Numbered from the stretch's first letter, positions 1 through 10,037 are shown. The stretch: DNA of 64,000 nucleotides from Enterobacter ludwigii (GCF_001750725.1 NZ_CP017279.1:4712001-4776000), one strand, 5' to 3'. Translations and numbers: made by a program. Notes: generated from the letters alone by a model not told the origin.

Positions 1-450
1 CTTAAGCAACGCGGGGCGACCCTCACCACCGCGGAGTCCTGCACCGGCGGCTGGGTGGCGAAAGCGATTACCGATATTGCCGGCAGTTCCGCCTGGTTTG
101 AACGTGGTTTTGTGACCTACAGTAATGAAGCTAAAGCGCAAATGATCGGCGTGCGGGAATCTACGCTCGAACAGCATGGCGCGGTCAGCGAGCCGGTGGT
201 GATTGAGATGGCTATTGGTGCGCTCAAAGAGGCGCGCGCGGATTATGCAATATCGATTAGCGGCATCGCGGGCCCGGACGGGGGCAGTGACGTGAAGCCT
301 GTCGGCACCGTCTGGTTTGGTTTTGCTACCGCCAGAGGAGAAGGGATCACCCGCCGGGAGTGCTTTAGCGGCGATCGCGAAAGCGTGCGTCGTCAGGCAA
401 CCGTTTATGCGTTAAAAACGCTCTGGCAACAATTTCTACAAAATACTTGA
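1..450 (+). CDS. pncC: Nicotinamide-nucleotide amidohydrolase PncC (CinA C-terminal family), 5' end cut by window
   Basis: The reading frame is open from base 1 and ends at the TGA at 448-450, giving 149 visible residues; the E. coli protein has about 165, so roughly 16 N-terminal residues lie outside the window. The conserved family motif TAESCTGG is visible at residues 9-16 of the visible part, and SGIAGPDGG lies further on. The family hydrolyses nicotinamide mononucleotide to nicotinate mononucleotide plus ammonia in the cytosolic pyridine nucleotide salvage cycle. It lies directly upstream of recA in the same direction, as ygaD/pncC does in E. coli. Identification rests on motif and synteny. 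Confidence 0.93.
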   Translation, partial: LKQRGATLTTAESCTGGWVAKAITDIAGSSAWFERGFVTYSNEAKAQMIGVRESTLEQHGAVSEPVVIEMAIGALKEARADYAISISGIAGPDGGSDVKPVGTVWFGFATARGEGITRRECFSGDRESVRRQATVYALKTLWQQFLQNT

Positions 451-474
451 TACTGTATGACCATACAGTATAAT
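447..474 (+). promoter_or_regulatory. recA promoter with LexA (SOS) box
   Basis: A perfect SOS palindrome of the CTG-N10-CAG type lies at 451-470 (TACTGT...ACAGTA). It overlaps a strong sigma-70 promoter: -35 TTGATA at 447-452, 16 bp spacer, -10 TATAAT at 469-474. LexA bound here would cover both promoter elements. The layout equals that of E. coli recA. Confidence 0.95.
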
Positions 475-503
475 TGCACCAACAGAACAGAAATCCACGG
501 TGA

Positions 504-1598
<1,095 letters not shown>

Positions 1599-1616
1599 TT
1601 CTCTCGTTTAAAGATG

Positions 1617-1641
1617 AAGGGCTGCTAATGCGGCCCTTTTT
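1617..1641 (+). terminator. Terminator between recA and recX
   Basis: Stem AAGGGC/GCCCTT extended by GC/GC around a TAAT loop, followed by five T residues. It should limit read-through into recX, which in E. coli is made at a low level by leakage past such a terminator. Confidence 0.85.
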
Positions 1642-1666
1642 GCATTTCTGAATCAGCAGGTTTTTT

Positions 1667-2167
1667 ATGAGTGAATCGACTTCACGCCGCCCTGCCTATG
1701 CACGCTTACTGGACCGTGCGGTGCGCATTCTTGCCGTCCGTGACCACAGCGAACAGGAGTTGCGGCGAAAACTGTCGGCCCCCGTCATGAGTAAAAACGG
1801 GCCGGAAGAGATTGATGCGACTGCGGAAGATTACGACCGCGTCATTGCCTGGTGCTATGAGCACCGCTATCTGGATGACGAGCGTTTCGCTTCCCGGTTT
1901 CTTGCCAGCCGTGGCCGCAAAGGATATGGCCCCGCGCGTATCCGCCAGGAGCTGAACCAGAAAGGGGTCGCCCGTGAAACCATTGAAAAGGCCATGCGCG
2001 AATGCGACACAGACTGGTGCGCGCTGGCAAAAGAACAGGCCATTCGCAAGTACGGCGAACCCTTGCCACGTGAATTTTCAGAAAAAGTTAAAATCCAGCG
2101 CTTTTTGCTCTACCGCGGCTTTCTGATGGAAGATATTCAGGATATCTGGCGTAATTTTGCGGATTGA
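1667..2167 (+). CDS. recX: Recombination regulator RecX
   Basis: This 166-residue protein matches E. coli RecX in length and almost throughout its sequence ([17 protein letters not shown] at the start, [19 protein letters not shown] near the end). RecX binds RecA filaments, caps their growth and inhibits ATPase and strand exchange, so it tunes SOS activity. The fold consists of tandem three-helix repeats, rich here in Arg and Lys. It lies 68 bp after recA behind a terminator, so expression probably depends on partial read-through from the recA promoter. Confidence 0.98.
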   Translation: MSESTSRRPAYARLLDRAVRILAVRDHSEQELRRKLSAPVMSKNGPEEIDATAEDYDRVIAWCYEHRYLDDERFASRFLASRGRKGYGPARIRQELNQKGVARETIEKAMRECDTDWCALAKEQAIRKYGEPLPREFSEKVKIQRFLLYRGFLMEDIQDIWRNFAD

Positions 2168-2298
2168 ACGCATGCGGGATTTTACTTCCCACTAAAGAAA
2201 ACTTATCTTATTCCCACTTTTTCCAGTAGCTGGTCTGTCCAACGTTTTACCGATACAGGCTTGCTACGACATTTCGTTAGCTTGATTTCAGGATAATT

Positions 2299-4926
2299 AT
2301 GAGCAAGAGCACCGCTGAGATCCGTCAGGCGTTTCTCGATTTTTTCCATAGTAAGGGACATCAGGTAGTTGCCAGCAGCTCCCTGGTACCGAACAACGAT
2401 CCGACTCTGCTGTTTACCAACGCCGGGATGAACCAGTTCAAGGATGTGTTCCTTGGTCTCGACAAACGTAATTATTCCCGCGCCACAACCTCACAGCGTT
2501 GCGTGCGTGCGGGCGGTAAACACAACGACCTGGAAAACGTCGGTTACACCGCGCGTCACCACACGTTCTTCGAAATGCTGGGTAACTTCAGCTTCGGCGA
2601 CTATTTCAAACACGATGCCATTCAATATGCGTGGGAACTGCTGACCGGTGAAAACTGGTTCAACCTGCCGAAAGATCGTCTGTGGGTTACCGTCTATGAA
2701 ACCGATGACGAAGCCTACGAAATCTGGGAAAAAGAGGTTGGTATCCCGCGCGAGCGTATTATTCGCATCGGCGATAACAAAGGCGCACCTTATGCGTCTG
2801 ACAACTTCTGGCAGATGGGCGATACCGGTCCTTGCGGTCCGTGCACCGAGATCTTCTACGATCACGGCGACCATATCTGGGGTGGTCCTCCAGGCAGCCC
2901 GGAAGAAGACGGCGATCGCTACATTGAGATCTGGAACATCGTCTTCATGCAGTTCAACCGTCAGGCTGACGGTACGATGGAGCCGCTGCCGAAACCGTCC
3001 GTTGATACCGGTATGGGTCTGGAGCGTATCGCGGCTGTTCTGCAGCACGTTAACTCCAACTACGAAATTGACCTGTTCAGCACCCTGATTAAAGCCGTTG
3101 CGCAAGTGACGGGGGCAACCGATCTGAACAACAAATCGCTGCGCGTTATTGCAGACCATATCCGTTCCTGCGCGTTCCTGATTGCCGACGGCGTGATCCC
3201 GTCGAATGAAAACCGTGGCTATGTGCTGCGTCGTATCATTCGTCGTGCTATCCGTCACGGCAACATGCTGGGCGCGAAGGACACCTTCTTCTATAAACTC
3301 GTTGGGCCACTGATTGGCGTGATGGGCGCAGCCGGTGATGAGCTGAAACGTCAGCAGGCGCAGGTTGAGCAGGTTCTGAAAACGGAAGAAGAGCAGTTTG
3401 CTCGTACTCTGGAGCGCGGACTGGCGCTGCTGGATGAAGAGCTGGCGAAACTTCAGGGCGATACGCTGGACGGCGAAACCGCTTTCCGCCTGTACGACAC
3501 CTACGGTTTCCCGGTTGACCTGACGGCGGACGTTTGCCGTGAGCGCAACATTAAAGTGGACGAAGCAGGCTTTGAAGCCGCAATGGAAGAGCAGCGCCGC
3601 CGTGCGCGCGAGTCCAGCGGTTTTGGTGCTGACTACAACGCGATGATCCGCGTTGATGGCGCATCAGAATTCAAAGGCTACGAAAATCTGGAACTGACTG
3701 GCAAAGTGACCGCCCTGTTTGTTGACGGTAAAGCCGTAGACAGCATCAACGCGGGTCAGGATGCGGTTGTCATTCTGGACAAAACGCCGTTCTACGCAGA
3801 ATCCGGCGGCCAGGTTGGCGATAAAGGCGAACTGAAAGGCAACGGTTTCAGCTTCAGCGTAAGCGACACGCAGAAATACGGTCAGGCGATTGGCCATCAG
3901 GGCAAACTGACTGCCGGTTCTCTGAAAGTGGGCGAGGGTGTCCAGGCGAACGTTGATGAAGCTCGTCGTGCGCGCATTCGTCTGAACCACTCAGCTACGC
4001 ACCTGATGCACGCTGCCCTGCGTGAAGTTCTGGGAACGCACGTTGCACAGAAAGGTTCTCTGGTTAACGATAAAGTGCTGCGCTTCGACTTCTCTCATTT
4101 TGAAGCGATGAAGCCGTCAGAAATCCGCGCGGTAGAAGATCTGGTGAATGCGCAGATCCGTCGTAACCTGCCTATCGAAACCCATATCATGGATCTCGAG
4201 GCGGCGAAGAAGAAAGGCGCGATGGCACTGTTTGGCGAGAAATATGACGACCGCGTTCGCGTGCTGAGCATGGGCGACTTCTCGACTGAACTCTGCGGCG
4301 GGACGCATGCCTCCCGTACCGGCGACATTGGTCTGTTCCGCATTGTTTCCGAATCAGGAACGGCGGCGGGCGTGCGTCGTATTGAAGCGGTAACCGGTGA
4401 AGGCGCGATTGCCAGCCTGCATGCGCAGAGCGATCAGCTGCACGACATCGCGCAGTTGTTGAAAGGTGATAGCCAGAACCTGGGCGAGAAAGTGCGCGTT
4501 GCGCTGGATCGTACGCGTCAGCTGGAAAAAGAGCTGCAGCAGCTGAAAGAGCAGGCTGCGGCGCAGGAGAGTGCAAACCTCTCCAGCAAAGCTGTAGACA
4601 TTAAGGGTGTCAAACTGCTGGTCAGCGATCTGGCAGGCGTTGAGCCTAAGATGCTGCGTACTATGGTCGACGATCTGAAGAACCAGCTCGGTTCCACAGT
4701 TATCGTGCTGGCGACAGTGGCAGAAGGTAAGGTTTCTCTGATTGCGGGCGTCTCTAAGGATGTGACCGACCGCGTAAAAGCAGGGGAACTGATTGGTATG
4801 GTCGCCCAGCAGGTGGGCGGTAAGGGTGGCGGTCGTCCGGACATGGCGCAAGCCGGTGGTACGGATGCGGCGGCACTTCCTGCGGCATTGGCCAGTGTTG
4901 AAAGCTGGGTGAGCGCGAAACTGTAA
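2299..4926 (+). CDS. alaS: Alanyl-tRNA synthetase
   Basis: AlaS charges tRNA-Ala with alanine and edits mischarged Ser and Gly. The 875-residue protein (876 in E. coli) shows the class II catalytic domain first ([32 protein letters not shown]), then the editing domain with zinc-type ligands (HSATHLMH near residue 565 and [13 protein letters not shown] near residue 667), then the C-Ala oligomerisation region ending [13 protein letters not shown]. The start at 2299 follows TCAGGATAATT. The 131 bp upstream separate it from recX and presumably hold its own promoter; E. coli AlaS represses its own transcription, which I cannot verify here. Confidence 0.99.
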   Translation: MSKSTAEIRQAFLDFFHSKGHQVVASSSLVPNNDPTLLFTNAGMNQFKDVFLGLDKRNYSRATTSQRCVRAGGKHNDLENVGYTARHHTFFEMLGNFSFGDYFKHDAIQYAWELLTGENWFNLPKDRLWVTVYETDDEAYEIWEKEVGIPRERIIRIGDNKGAPYASDNFWQMGDTGPCGPCTEIFYDHGDHIWGGPPGSPEEDGDRYIEIWNIVFMQFNRQADGTMEPLPKPSVDTGMGLERIAAVLQHVNSNYEIDLFSTLIKAVAQVTGATDLNNKSLRVIADHIRSCAFLIADGVIPSNENRGYVLRRIIRRAIRHGNMLGAKDTFFYKLVGPLIGVMGAAGDELKRQQAQVEQVLKTEEEQFARTLERGLALLDEELAKLQGDTLDGETAFRLYDTYGFPVDLTADVCRERNIKVDEAGFEAAMEEQRRRARESSGFGADYNAMIRVDGASEFKGYENLELTGKVTALFVDGKAVDSINAGQDAVVILDKTPFYAESGGQVGDKGELKGNGFSFSVSDTQKYGQAIGHQGKLTAGSLKVGEGVQANVDEARRARIRLNHSATHLMHAALREVLGTHVAQKGSLVNDKVLRFDFSHFEAMKPSEIRAVEDLVNAQIRRNLPIETHIMDLEAAKKKGAMALFGEKYDDRVRVLSMGDFSTELCGGTHASRTGDIGLFRIVSESGTAAGVRRIEAVTGEGAIASLHAQSDQLHDIAQLLKGDSQNLGEKVRVALDRTRQLEKELQQLKEQAAAQESANLSSKAVDIKGVKLLVSDLAGVEPKMLRTMVDDLKNQLGSTVIVLATVAEGKVSLIAGVSKDVTDRVKAGELIGMVAQQVGGKGGGRPDMAQAGGTDAAALPAALASVESWVSAKL

Positions 4927-4945
4927 TAACTACAAAGCACAAGCA

Positions 4946-4978
4946 GACGCCATAGCGGTAACGTTATGGCGTCTTGTT
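4946..4978 (+). terminator. alaS terminator
   Basis: A 12-bp stem (GACGCCATAGCG with CGTTATGGCGTC, one G-T pair) closes a GTAA loop at 4946-4973 and is followed by TTGTT. It lies 20 bp after the alaS stop. Confidence 0.8.
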
Positions 4979-5155
4979 CACTGCGCTATCGATAACGATA
5001 AAGTCAGGTTGAGTTTGTGTATATCGGCTAAACTTACGTTTAACAGAATGTGATGCCGTGACTGCTTACACTTTACGTGTTTGTCATCGCTTACTTTTTG
5101 GCGTTATATGATGGATAATGCCGGGATACAAGAGACCCGACTCTTTTAATCTTTC

Positions 5156-5161
5156 AAGGAG
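5156..5161 (+). promoter_or_regulatory. csrA ribosome binding site, also a potential CsrA target
   Basis: AAGGAG lies 6 bp before the csrA ATG. It contains the GGA core recognised by CsrA. Further GGA cores in the leader lie at about 5112 and 5124. In E. coli CsrA represses its own translation through such sites; the same autoregulation is inferred here. Confidence 0.7.
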
Positions 5162-5167
5162 CAAAGA

Positions 5168-5353
5168 ATGCTGATTCTGACTCGTCGAGTTGGTGAGACC
5201 CTCATGATTGGGGATGAGGTCACCGTGACAGTTTTAGGGGTAAAGGGTAACCAGGTACGTATTGGTGTAAACGCTCCTAAAGAAGTATCTGTCCACCGTG
5301 AAGAGATCTACCAGCGTATCCAGGCTGAAAAATCCCAGCAGTCCAGTTACTGA
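5168..5353 (+). CDS. csrA: Carbon storage regulator CsrA
   Basis: This 61-residue protein is, by my reading, identical or nearly identical to E. coli CsrA ([16 protein letters not shown]...). CsrA is a homodimeric RNA-binding protein that binds GGA motifs in mRNA leaders to repress glycogen synthesis and biofilm functions and to activate motility and glycolysis. The RNA-contacting residues of the first strand (L4, R6, R7) and the C-terminal-helix R44 region (VHREEI) are present. It has its own promoter region in the 240 bp after alaS. A biofilm adhesin locus lies in the same window, but nothing here links the two directly. Confidence 0.99.
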
Positions 5354-5360
5354 TATTGTC

Positions 5361-5384
5361 GCGTCTCGCTGTCGGGCGAGACGC
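5361..5384 (+). terminator. Hairpin after csrA, probable terminator without a good T tract
   Basis: GCGTCTCGC and GCGAGACGC form a 9-bp stem starting 8 bp after the csrA stop. No run of T follows (AACCTCTCCC), so it may act as a 3' mRNA-stabilising structure rather than a strict intrinsic terminator. Confidence 0.55.
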
Positions 5385-5696
5385 AACCTCTCCCGCCATT
5401 TTTCCTGCTTAAAGTTACCGTTTAATTTCAATCGCTCTGTTTTTAACCACTCTCTTACCCTTAACTCGCCTTAACATCACTATTCTGTCATCAGTTTTCT
5501 GAGAAGATGCCTGCAAAATCCGCTTATAAAACACCCTCTTTGCAGCTTTTGCATGCGAATTGCGTGTGATTTGTGCAAACGATAAAAGCTTTTGGAAAAT
5601 TGTTTGACTTATAAGTCCCAGAAAGTAATATATGCGCCACGCAGCGACGAGAAGCTCTTAACGAGTTACTCGAAGCACTCGAAAGAGGCGTTGTGT
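5385..5696 (+). promoter_or_regulatory. Intergenic region with the promoter of the serV-argVYZQ tRNA operon
   Basis: No coding sequence is seen in this 312-bp stretch. A sigma-70 promoter candidate lies at 5604-5631: -35 TTGACT (5604-5609), 16 bp spacer, -10 TAATAT (5626-5631), followed by the GC-rich discriminator GCGCCACGC. Such a discriminator is typical of stringently controlled stable-RNA promoters. The reverse-strand reading frames crossing this region are shadows of the tRNA genes. Confidence 0.65.
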
Positions 5697-5789
5697 GGTG
5701 AGGTGGCCGAGAGGCTGAAGGCGCTCCCCTGCTAAGGGAGTATGCGGTCAAAAGCTGCATCCGGGGTTCGAATCCCCGCCTCACCGCCA
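5697..5789 (+). tRNA. serV: tRNA-Ser (anticodon GCT)
   Basis: A 93-nt tRNA beginning GGTGAGGTGGCCGAG and ending in CCA at 5787-5789. The anticodon GCT is at 5731-5733 inside the CTCCCCT/AGGGAG arm. The long variable arm (TATGCGGTCAAAAGCTGCAT) marks it as type II serine tRNA. The TTCGAAT T-loop and the acceptor stem GGTGAGG/CCTCACC are complete. It reads AGC/AGU codons and is the first tRNA of the operon, as in E. coli. Confidence 0.97.
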
Positions 5790-5793
5790 TTTT

Positions 5794-5870
5794 GCATCCG
5801 TAGCTCAGCTGGATAGAGTACTCGGCTACGAACCGAGCGGTCGGAGGTTCGAATCCTCCCGGATGCACCA
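5794..5870 (+). tRNA. argV: tRNA-Arg (anticodon ACG), copy 1
   Basis: A 77-nt tRNA with acceptor stem GCATCCG/CGGATGC, encoded CCA end and anticodon ACG in the CTCGGCTACGAACCGAG arm; the A34 is normally deaminated to inosine by TadA to read CGN codons. It follows serV by only 4 nt. All four Arg copies here are identical. The symbol is assigned by position in the E. coli operon. Confidence 0.96.
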
Positions 5871-5934
5871 TCTATTACTTCATATTGCTTTCGAAGTGAT
5901 ATGAATATCGAGTAGTACAATAGTAAATCCCGAT

Positions 5935-6011
5935 GCATCCGTAGCTCAGCTGGATAGAGTACTCGGCTACGAACCGAGCGGTCGGAGGTTCGAATCCTCC
6001 CGGATGCACCA
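5935..6011 (+). tRNA. argY: tRNA-Arg (anticodon ACG), copy 2
   Basis: Identical to the copy at 5794-5870. The 64-nt spacer in front of it is the only Arg-Arg spacer without the structured repeat. Confidence 0.96.
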
Positions 6012-6143
6012 TCTTCTCCGAGATAACAGCAAAGCTGTTGTTTCAAGGTCTGCGGGTTAGCCGCAAGCACCAGGGAGGATAACGTTGCTTTAGCAACGGC
6101 CCGAAGGGCGAGGCGCAGCCGAGTAATCCTCCCGGATGCACCA
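6012..6143 (+). repeat. Structured tRNA-spacer repeat, unit 1, ending in a tRNA-Arg 3' end
   Basis: This 132-nt unit starts right after a tRNA and ends with a copy of the last 19 nt of tRNA-Arg including CCA (6125-6143). Inside it, GGGAGGAT at 6073-6080 can pair with ATCCTCCC at 6126-6133, enclosing hairpins CGTTGC/GCAACG and GCCC/GGGC; a TGCGG/CCGCA hairpin lies just upstream. Units 2 and 3 keep the stems while their loops differ. Confidence 0.9.
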
Positions 6144-6172
6144 TTTACTATTTCTGAAAGCAGTACCCTGAT

Positions 6173-6249
6173 GCATCCGTAGCTCAGCTGGATAGAGTAC
6201 TCGGCTACGAACCGAGCGGTCGGAGGTTCGAATCCTCCCGGATGCACCA
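6173..6249 (+). tRNA. argZ: tRNA-Arg (anticodon ACG), copy 3
   Basis: Identical to the other three Arg copies, with encoded CCA. It lies between repeat units 1 and 2. Confidence 0.96.
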
Positions 6250-6380
6250 TCTTCTCCGAGATAACAGCAAGGTTGTTGTTTCAAGGTCTGCGGGTTAGCC
6301 GCAAGCACCAGGGAGGATAACGTTGCTTAGCAACGGCCCGAAGGGCGAGGCGCAGCCGAGTAATCCTCCCGGATGCACCA
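6250..6380 (+). repeat. Structured tRNA-spacer repeat, unit 2
   Basis: Near-identical to unit 1; it is one nucleotide shorter in a hairpin loop (CGTTGCTTAGCAACG) and ends with the 19-nt tRNA-Arg 3' copy at 6362-6380. The outer GGGAGGAT/ATCCTCCC pairing is kept. Confidence 0.9.
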
Positions 6381-6407
6381 TTTACTGTTTCAAAAGCATT
6401 TCCCGAT

Positions 6408-6484
6408 GCATCCGTAGCTCAGCTGGATAGAGTACTCGGCTACGAACCGAGCGGTCGGAGGTTCGAATCCTCCCGGATGCACCA
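6408..6484 (+). tRNA. argQ: tRNA-Arg (anticodon ACG), copy 4
   Basis: Identical to the other Arg copies. It is the last intact tRNA of the operon and is followed by repeat unit 3. Confidence 0.96.
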
Positions 6485-6615
6485 TCTTCTCCGAGATAAT
6501 AGCAAGGCTGTTGTTTCAAGGTCTGCGGGTTAGCCGCAAGCACCAGGGAAGATAACGTTGCTTTGCAACGGCCCTAAGGGCGAGGCGCAGCCGAGTAATC
6601 CTCCCGGATGCACCA
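6485..6615 (+). repeat. Structured tRNA-spacer repeat, unit 3
   Basis: Third copy, ending with the 19-nt tRNA-Arg 3' copy at 6597-6615. It carries GGGAAGAT where units 1 and 2 have GGGAGGAT, which weakens the outer stem by one pair, and a GCCCTAAGGGC hairpin where the others have GCCCGAAGGGC. The 133 bp from here to yqaB hold the yqaB promoter region and no further gene. Confidence 0.88.
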
Positions 6616-6748
6616 TCTTCTTTTCTGTACCACTCTCTTTCTCCCTGGTTATTCCTTCGACGTTCCGTCAGCAATCATTTCTCTTTGAGCGACAAAAACC
6701 ACCGTTTACGATAAAGTAATGCTTTGTTAATCGTTTAGCGAGAGCACG

Positions 6749-7315
6749 ATGTACGCACAGTATGACGGTTTGATCTTCGATATGGATGGCACTCTCCTGG
6801 ATACCGAACCCACGCATCGTCAAGCCTGGACTGATGTCCTTGCTCGTTACGGTATGCGTTTCGATCTTCAGGCGATGATCGCCCTCAACGGAGCCCCAAC
6901 CTGGCGTATAGCGCAGGCCGTGATTGAACGTAATCATGCCGATCTCGACCCGCACCTTCTGGCCCGTGAAAAAACCGATGCGGTAAAAGCGATGCTTTTA
7001 GATACCGTGCGCCCATTACCGTTAATTGACGTCGTAAAAGCATGGCACGGGCGTCGTCCTATGTCCGTTGGCACGGGCAGTGAAAGCGCTATTGCGGAAG
7101 CGCTGCTCACCCATCTTGGCCTGCGTCATTATTTCTCTGCGGTGGTTGCCGCCGATCATGTTCAAAATCACAAGCCCGCACCGGACACCTTCCTGCGTTG
7201 TGCAGAACTGATGGGTGTGCCTGCGGTGAAATGTGTTGTGTTCGAAGATGCTGATTTTGGTATTCAGGCCGCGCGCGATGCCGGGATGGATGTTGTGGAC
7301 GTCCGCTTACTGTGA
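6749..7315 (+). CDS. yqaB: HAD-family sugar phosphatase YqaB (fructose-1-P / 6-phosphogluconate phosphatase)
   Basis: This 188-residue protein has the length and pattern of E. coli YqaB. The HAD nucleophile motif DMDGTLLDTEP is near residues 11-21 with the catalytic Asp pair, motif II is VGTGSES, the motif III Lys is in HKPAPDTF, and the metal-binding VVFEDADFGIQAA is motif IV. It is a cytosolic magnesium-dependent phosphatase that removes phosphate from fructose-1-phosphate and related sugar phosphates in vitro. It overlaps yqaA by 4 bp, so the two are co-transcribed and probably translationally coupled. Confidence 0.96.
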   Translation: MYAQYDGLIFDMDGTLLDTEPTHRQAWTDVLARYGMRFDLQAMIALNGAPTWRIAQAVIERNHADLDPHLLAREKTDAVKAMLLDTVRPLPLIDVVKAWHGRRPMSVGTGSESAIAEALLTHLGLRHYFSAVVAADHVQNHKPAPDTFLRCAELMGVPAVKCVVFEDADFGIQAARDAGMDVVDVRLL

Positions 7316-7740
7316 GTGACGCGCTGTCACTTTTATCATTATTCGCCAGCAGTTTTTTAAGCGCCACGCTCTTGCCGGGAAATTCGGAAGTGGTGCTGGT
7401 AGCGATGCTGTTGTCTGGCGTGAGTCAGCCCTGGTTGCTCGTGTTAATAGCAACAATGGGTAATAGCTTTGGAGGGCTGACTAACGTTATTCTTGGGCGT
7501 TTCTTTCCGCTGCGTGAAAAATCGCGCTGGCAGGAAAAGGCAGTCGGCTGGCTAAAACGCTATGGCGCTGCCACGCTGTTATTAAGCTGGATGCCTGTAA
7601 TAGGTGATTTACTGTGCCTGCTGGCGGGATGGATGCGCATCTCCTGGGGGCCAGTGCTCTTTTTTTTGTGCCTTGGCAAGGCGTTGCGCTATGTTCTCGT
7701 GGCATGGGCAACACTACAGGGTATGACGTGGTGGCACTAA
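7312..7740 (+). CDS. yqaA: Inner membrane protein YqaA (DedA/VTT family)
   Basis: This 142-residue hydrophobic protein matches E. coli YqaA in length and sequence. It starts with GTG at 7312, overlapping the yqaB stop (GTGA). The VTT/DedA signature FLSATLLPGNSEVV lies at residues 15-28, and GRF...G...KR..G.....W.P..GD is further on. Relatives are flippase-like small membrane proteins; the specific role of YqaA is not known to me. Three to four membrane segments are visible. Confidence 0.95.
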   Translation: MSDALSLLSLFASSFLSATLLPGNSEVVLVAMLLSGVSQPWLLVLIATMGNSFGGLTNVILGRFFPLREKSRWQEKAVGWLKRYGAATLLLSWMPVIGDLLCLLAGWMRISWGPVLFFLCLGKALRYVLVAWATLQGMTWWH

Positions 7741-7823
7741 TTGGTGGAATGAATACGCGACCTTCAATCGTCAACCATTACAATTATGCTGAGTAACAAT
7801 ACTTTGACAGGCGGGAGGTCAAT

Positions 7824-9368
7824 TTGATCCCGGACGTATCTCAGGCGCTGGCCTGGCTGGAAAATCACCCTCAGGCACTGAAGGGTATTCAGCGTGGTCT
7901 TGAGCGTGAAACGCTGCGCGTTAACGCGGACGGTAGCTTAGCAACAACGGGTCACCCGAAGGCGTTAGGCTCGGCGCTGACACATAAATGGATCACAACC
8001 GATTTCGCTGAAGCGCTGCTGGAATTCATCACGCCAGTGGATGGTGATATTGATCATATGCTAACGATTCTGCGCGACATCCATCGCTACACTGCCCGCA
8101 ATCTGGGTGATGAGCGTATGTGGCCGCTCAGCATGCCGTGCTATATCGAACAAGGCCAGGAGATTGAACTGGCGCAATACGGCACGTCAAATATCGGTCA
8201 GCTGAAAACGCTCTATCGTGAGGGGCTGAAAAACCGCTACGGTGCGTTGATGCAGACCATTTCTGGCGTGCATTACAATTTCTCTTTACCCATGGCGTTC
8301 TGGCAGGCGAAGTGCGGCGAAACGGATAAAGACGCGATCTCCGCGGGTTATTTCCGCCTGATCCGCAACTACTATCGTTTTGGCTGGGTCATTCCGTATC
8401 TGTTTGGCGCATCGCCTGCGATATGCTCGTCATTCCTGCAGGGGAAACCGACCACGCTGCCGTTCGAGAAGACAGAGTGTGGAATGTACTATCTCCCGTA
8501 CGCCACCTCCCTGCGTCTTAGCGATCTGGGTTATACCAATAAGTCGCAAAGCAATCTCGGTATTACGTTTAACGAATTGCACGAATATGTGGCAGGATTG
8601 AAGCGGGCGATCAAAACGCCGTCGGAAGAGTACGAGAAAATCGGCCTCGAAAAAGACGGTAAGCGCCTGCAGATCAACAGCAATGTGCTGCAGATTGAAA
8701 ATGAACTGTACGCGCCTATTCGTCCGAAGCGCGTTACGCGCAGCGGTGAAACCCCGTCGGATGCACTGCAGCGCGGCGGGATTGAATACATAGAAGTGCG
8801 CTCGCTGGATATCAACCCGTTCTCACCCATCGGCGTTGATGAGCAGCAGGTTCGCTTCCTGGATCTGTTTATGGTCTGGTGCGTACTGGCGGATGCGCCG
8901 GAAATGAGTTCAGAGGAACTGCTCTGTACCCGTACTAACTGGAACCGCGTGATTCTGGAAGGGCGCAAGCCGGGTCTGACGCTGGGGATTGGCTGCGAGA
9001 CAGCGCAGTTCCCGCTGACGAAAGTGGGTAAGGATCTGTTCCGCGACCTGAAGCGTGTTGCCCGGACCATGGACAGCATTGACGGTGGGGAAGCCTATCA
9101 AAACGTCTGCGACCAGCTGGTTGAATCGTTTGATAACCCGGAACTGACGTTCTCAGCGCGTATTCTGCGTTCTATGATTGATCAGGGTATTGGCGGCACC
9201 GGGCGTTCGCTCTCTGCGGAATACCGCGAGATGCTGAAGCAGGAGCCGTTAGAGATTCTGAGTGAAGCCGATTTTGTGGCAGAACGAGACGCCTCTGTCG
9301 TGCGTCAGAAAGAGGTTGAAGCGGCGGATACGGAGACGTTTGAGGCGTTTCTGGCGAAACAGGCTTAA
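7824..9368 (+). CDS. gshA: Glutamate-cysteine ligase GshA
   Basis: GshA joins Glu and Cys through the gamma-carboxyl using ATP, the first and rate-limiting step of glutathione synthesis. The 514-residue product resembles E. coli GshA (518) over its full length, from [13 protein letters not shown] to the acidic C-terminus; the difference is a short deletion after AKCGETDKD. The start is the rare codon TTG at 7824, as in E. coli, supported by GGGAGG about 8 bp upstream. The active-site segments GVHYNFSLP and [12 protein letters not shown] are present. It is transcribed toward micA and luxS. Confidence 0.98.
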   Translation: MIPDVSQALAWLENHPQALKGIQRGLERETLRVNADGSLATTGHPKALGSALTHKWITTDFAEALLEFITPVDGDIDHMLTILRDIHRYTARNLGDERMWPLSMPCYIEQGQEIELAQYGTSNIGQLKTLYREGLKNRYGALMQTISGVHYNFSLPMAFWQAKCGETDKDAISAGYFRLIRNYYRFGWVIPYLFGASPAICSSFLQGKPTTLPFEKTECGMYYLPYATSLRLSDLGYTNKSQSNLGITFNELHEYVAGLKRAIKTPSEEYEKIGLEKDGKRLQINSNVLQIENELYAPIRPKRVTRSGETPSDALQRGGIEYIEVRSLDINPFSPIGVDEQQVRFLDLFMVWCVLADAPEMSSEELLCTRTNWNRVILEGRKPGLTLGIGCETAQFPLTKVGKDLFRDLKRVARTMDSIDGGEAYQNVCDQLVESFDNPELTFSARILRSMIDQGIGGTGRSLSAEYREMLKQEPLEILSEADFVAERDASVVRQKEVEAADTETFEAFLAKQA

Positions 9369-9376
9369 CAGAAAAG

Positions 9377-9450
9377 AAAAAGGCCACATCGCTGTGGCCA
9401 AAATATACATCTCTGAATTCAGGGATGATGATAACAAATGCGCGTCTTTC
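9377..9450 (-). ncRNA. micA: Small RNA MicA
   Basis: Read on the minus strand from 9450, the sequence starts GAAAGACGCGCATTTG and ends with the hairpin GGCCACA/TGTGGCC plus TTTTT, about 74 nt. This matches E. coli MicA as I remember it, including position between gshA and luxS and opposite orientation. MicA is an Hfq-dependent RNA that represses ompA and other outer membrane protein mRNAs with its 5' end during envelope stress. The same hairpin lies after gshA on the plus strand without a T tract, so the terminator belongs to MicA. Confidence 0.93.
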
Positions 9451-9456
9451 ATATAC

Positions 9457-9483
9457 TCAGACGTGCATTTTGTAGAAGAGTTC
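9457..9483 (-). promoter_or_regulatory. Sigma-E promoter of micA
   Basis: On the minus strand GAACTC (9478-9483), a 16-bp spacer and TCTGA (9457-9461) form a sigma-E type promoter whose -10 ends 6 bp before the MicA start. In E. coli micA is strictly sigma-E dependent. Confidence 0.8.
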
Positions 9484-9521
9484 AGTTTATTTTAAAAAAA
9501 AATCACTATCGGAGGTGACGT

Positions 9522-10037
9522 ATGCCGTTATTAGATAGCTTTACTGTCGACCATACCCGTATGGAAGCACCTGCAGTACGTGTGGCGAAGACCATGCACA
9601 CCCCGCACGGCGACACGATCACCGTATTCGATCTGCGTTTCTGCGTGCCCAACAAAGAAGTGATGCCAGAGAAAGGCATTCACACCCTGGAGCACCTGTT
9701 TGCCGGGTTTATGCGCGACCACCTGAATGGTAATGGCGTGGAGATCATCGATATCTCTCCGATGGGTTGCCGTACCGGTTTCTACATGAGCCTGATTGGC
9801 CAGCCTGAAGAGAAACGCGTCGCGGATGCCTGGAAAGCGGCAATGAAAGATGTGCTGAAGGTGAAAGAGCAGAACCAGATCCCTGAGCTGAACGTATATC
9901 AGTGCGGAACTTACCAGATGCACTCTCTGGAAGAAGCCCAGGAGATCGCGCGTCATATCATCGAGCGTGACGTTCGCGTAAACAGCAATGAAGAGCTGGC
10001 GCTGCCAAAAGAAAAACTGCAGGAACTGCACATCTAG
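9522..10037 (+). CDS. luxS: S-ribosylhomocysteine lyase LuxS
   Basis: LuxS cleaves S-ribosylhomocysteine into homocysteine and DPD, the precursor of autoinducer-2, and recycles the methyl cycle product. The 171-residue sequence is essentially that of E. coli LuxS. The metal ligands H54 and H58 sit in HTLEH, the third ligand in YQCGTYQ, and the active Cys in SPMGCRTGF (C84). The start follows a strong GGAGGTGA site. The micA gene lies just upstream and divergent; in E. coli antisense overlap of MicA with the luxS leader has been described. Confidence 0.99.
   Translation: MPLLDSFTVDHTRMEAPAVRVAKTMHTPHGDTITVFDLRFCVPNKEVMPEKGIHTLEHLFAGFMRDHLNGNGVEIIDISPMGCRTGFYMSLIGQPEEKRVADAWKAAMKDVLKVKEQNQIPELNVYQCGTYQMHSLEEAQEIARHIIERDVRVNSNEELALPKEKLQELHI

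Noticed and set aside
2491..3258. 255-codon minus-strand frame opposite alaS
   Set aside because: Antisense to the conserved catalytic domain of alaS, no family match.
5524..6308. Overlapping minus-strand reading frames repeating [15 protein letters not shown]
   Set aside because: They are antisense translations of the identical tRNA-Arg genes and the Ser tRNA. This peptide pattern is a common artefact of tRNA loci.
5697..6484. tRNA array as an integration site of a mobile element
   Set aside because: No integrase or attachment-site duplication with foreign genes is seen; the 19-nt tRNA ends belong to the spacer repeats.
5794..6615. Regular direct repeats that could suggest a CRISPR array
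   Set aside because: The repeats are 77-nt tRNA genes and 131-132-nt spacer units ending in CCA; there are no short unique spacers or cas genes.
9382..9399. Hairpin as gshA terminator on the plus strand
   Set aside because: The T tract is only on the minus strand, where the hairpin is the terminator of MicA.
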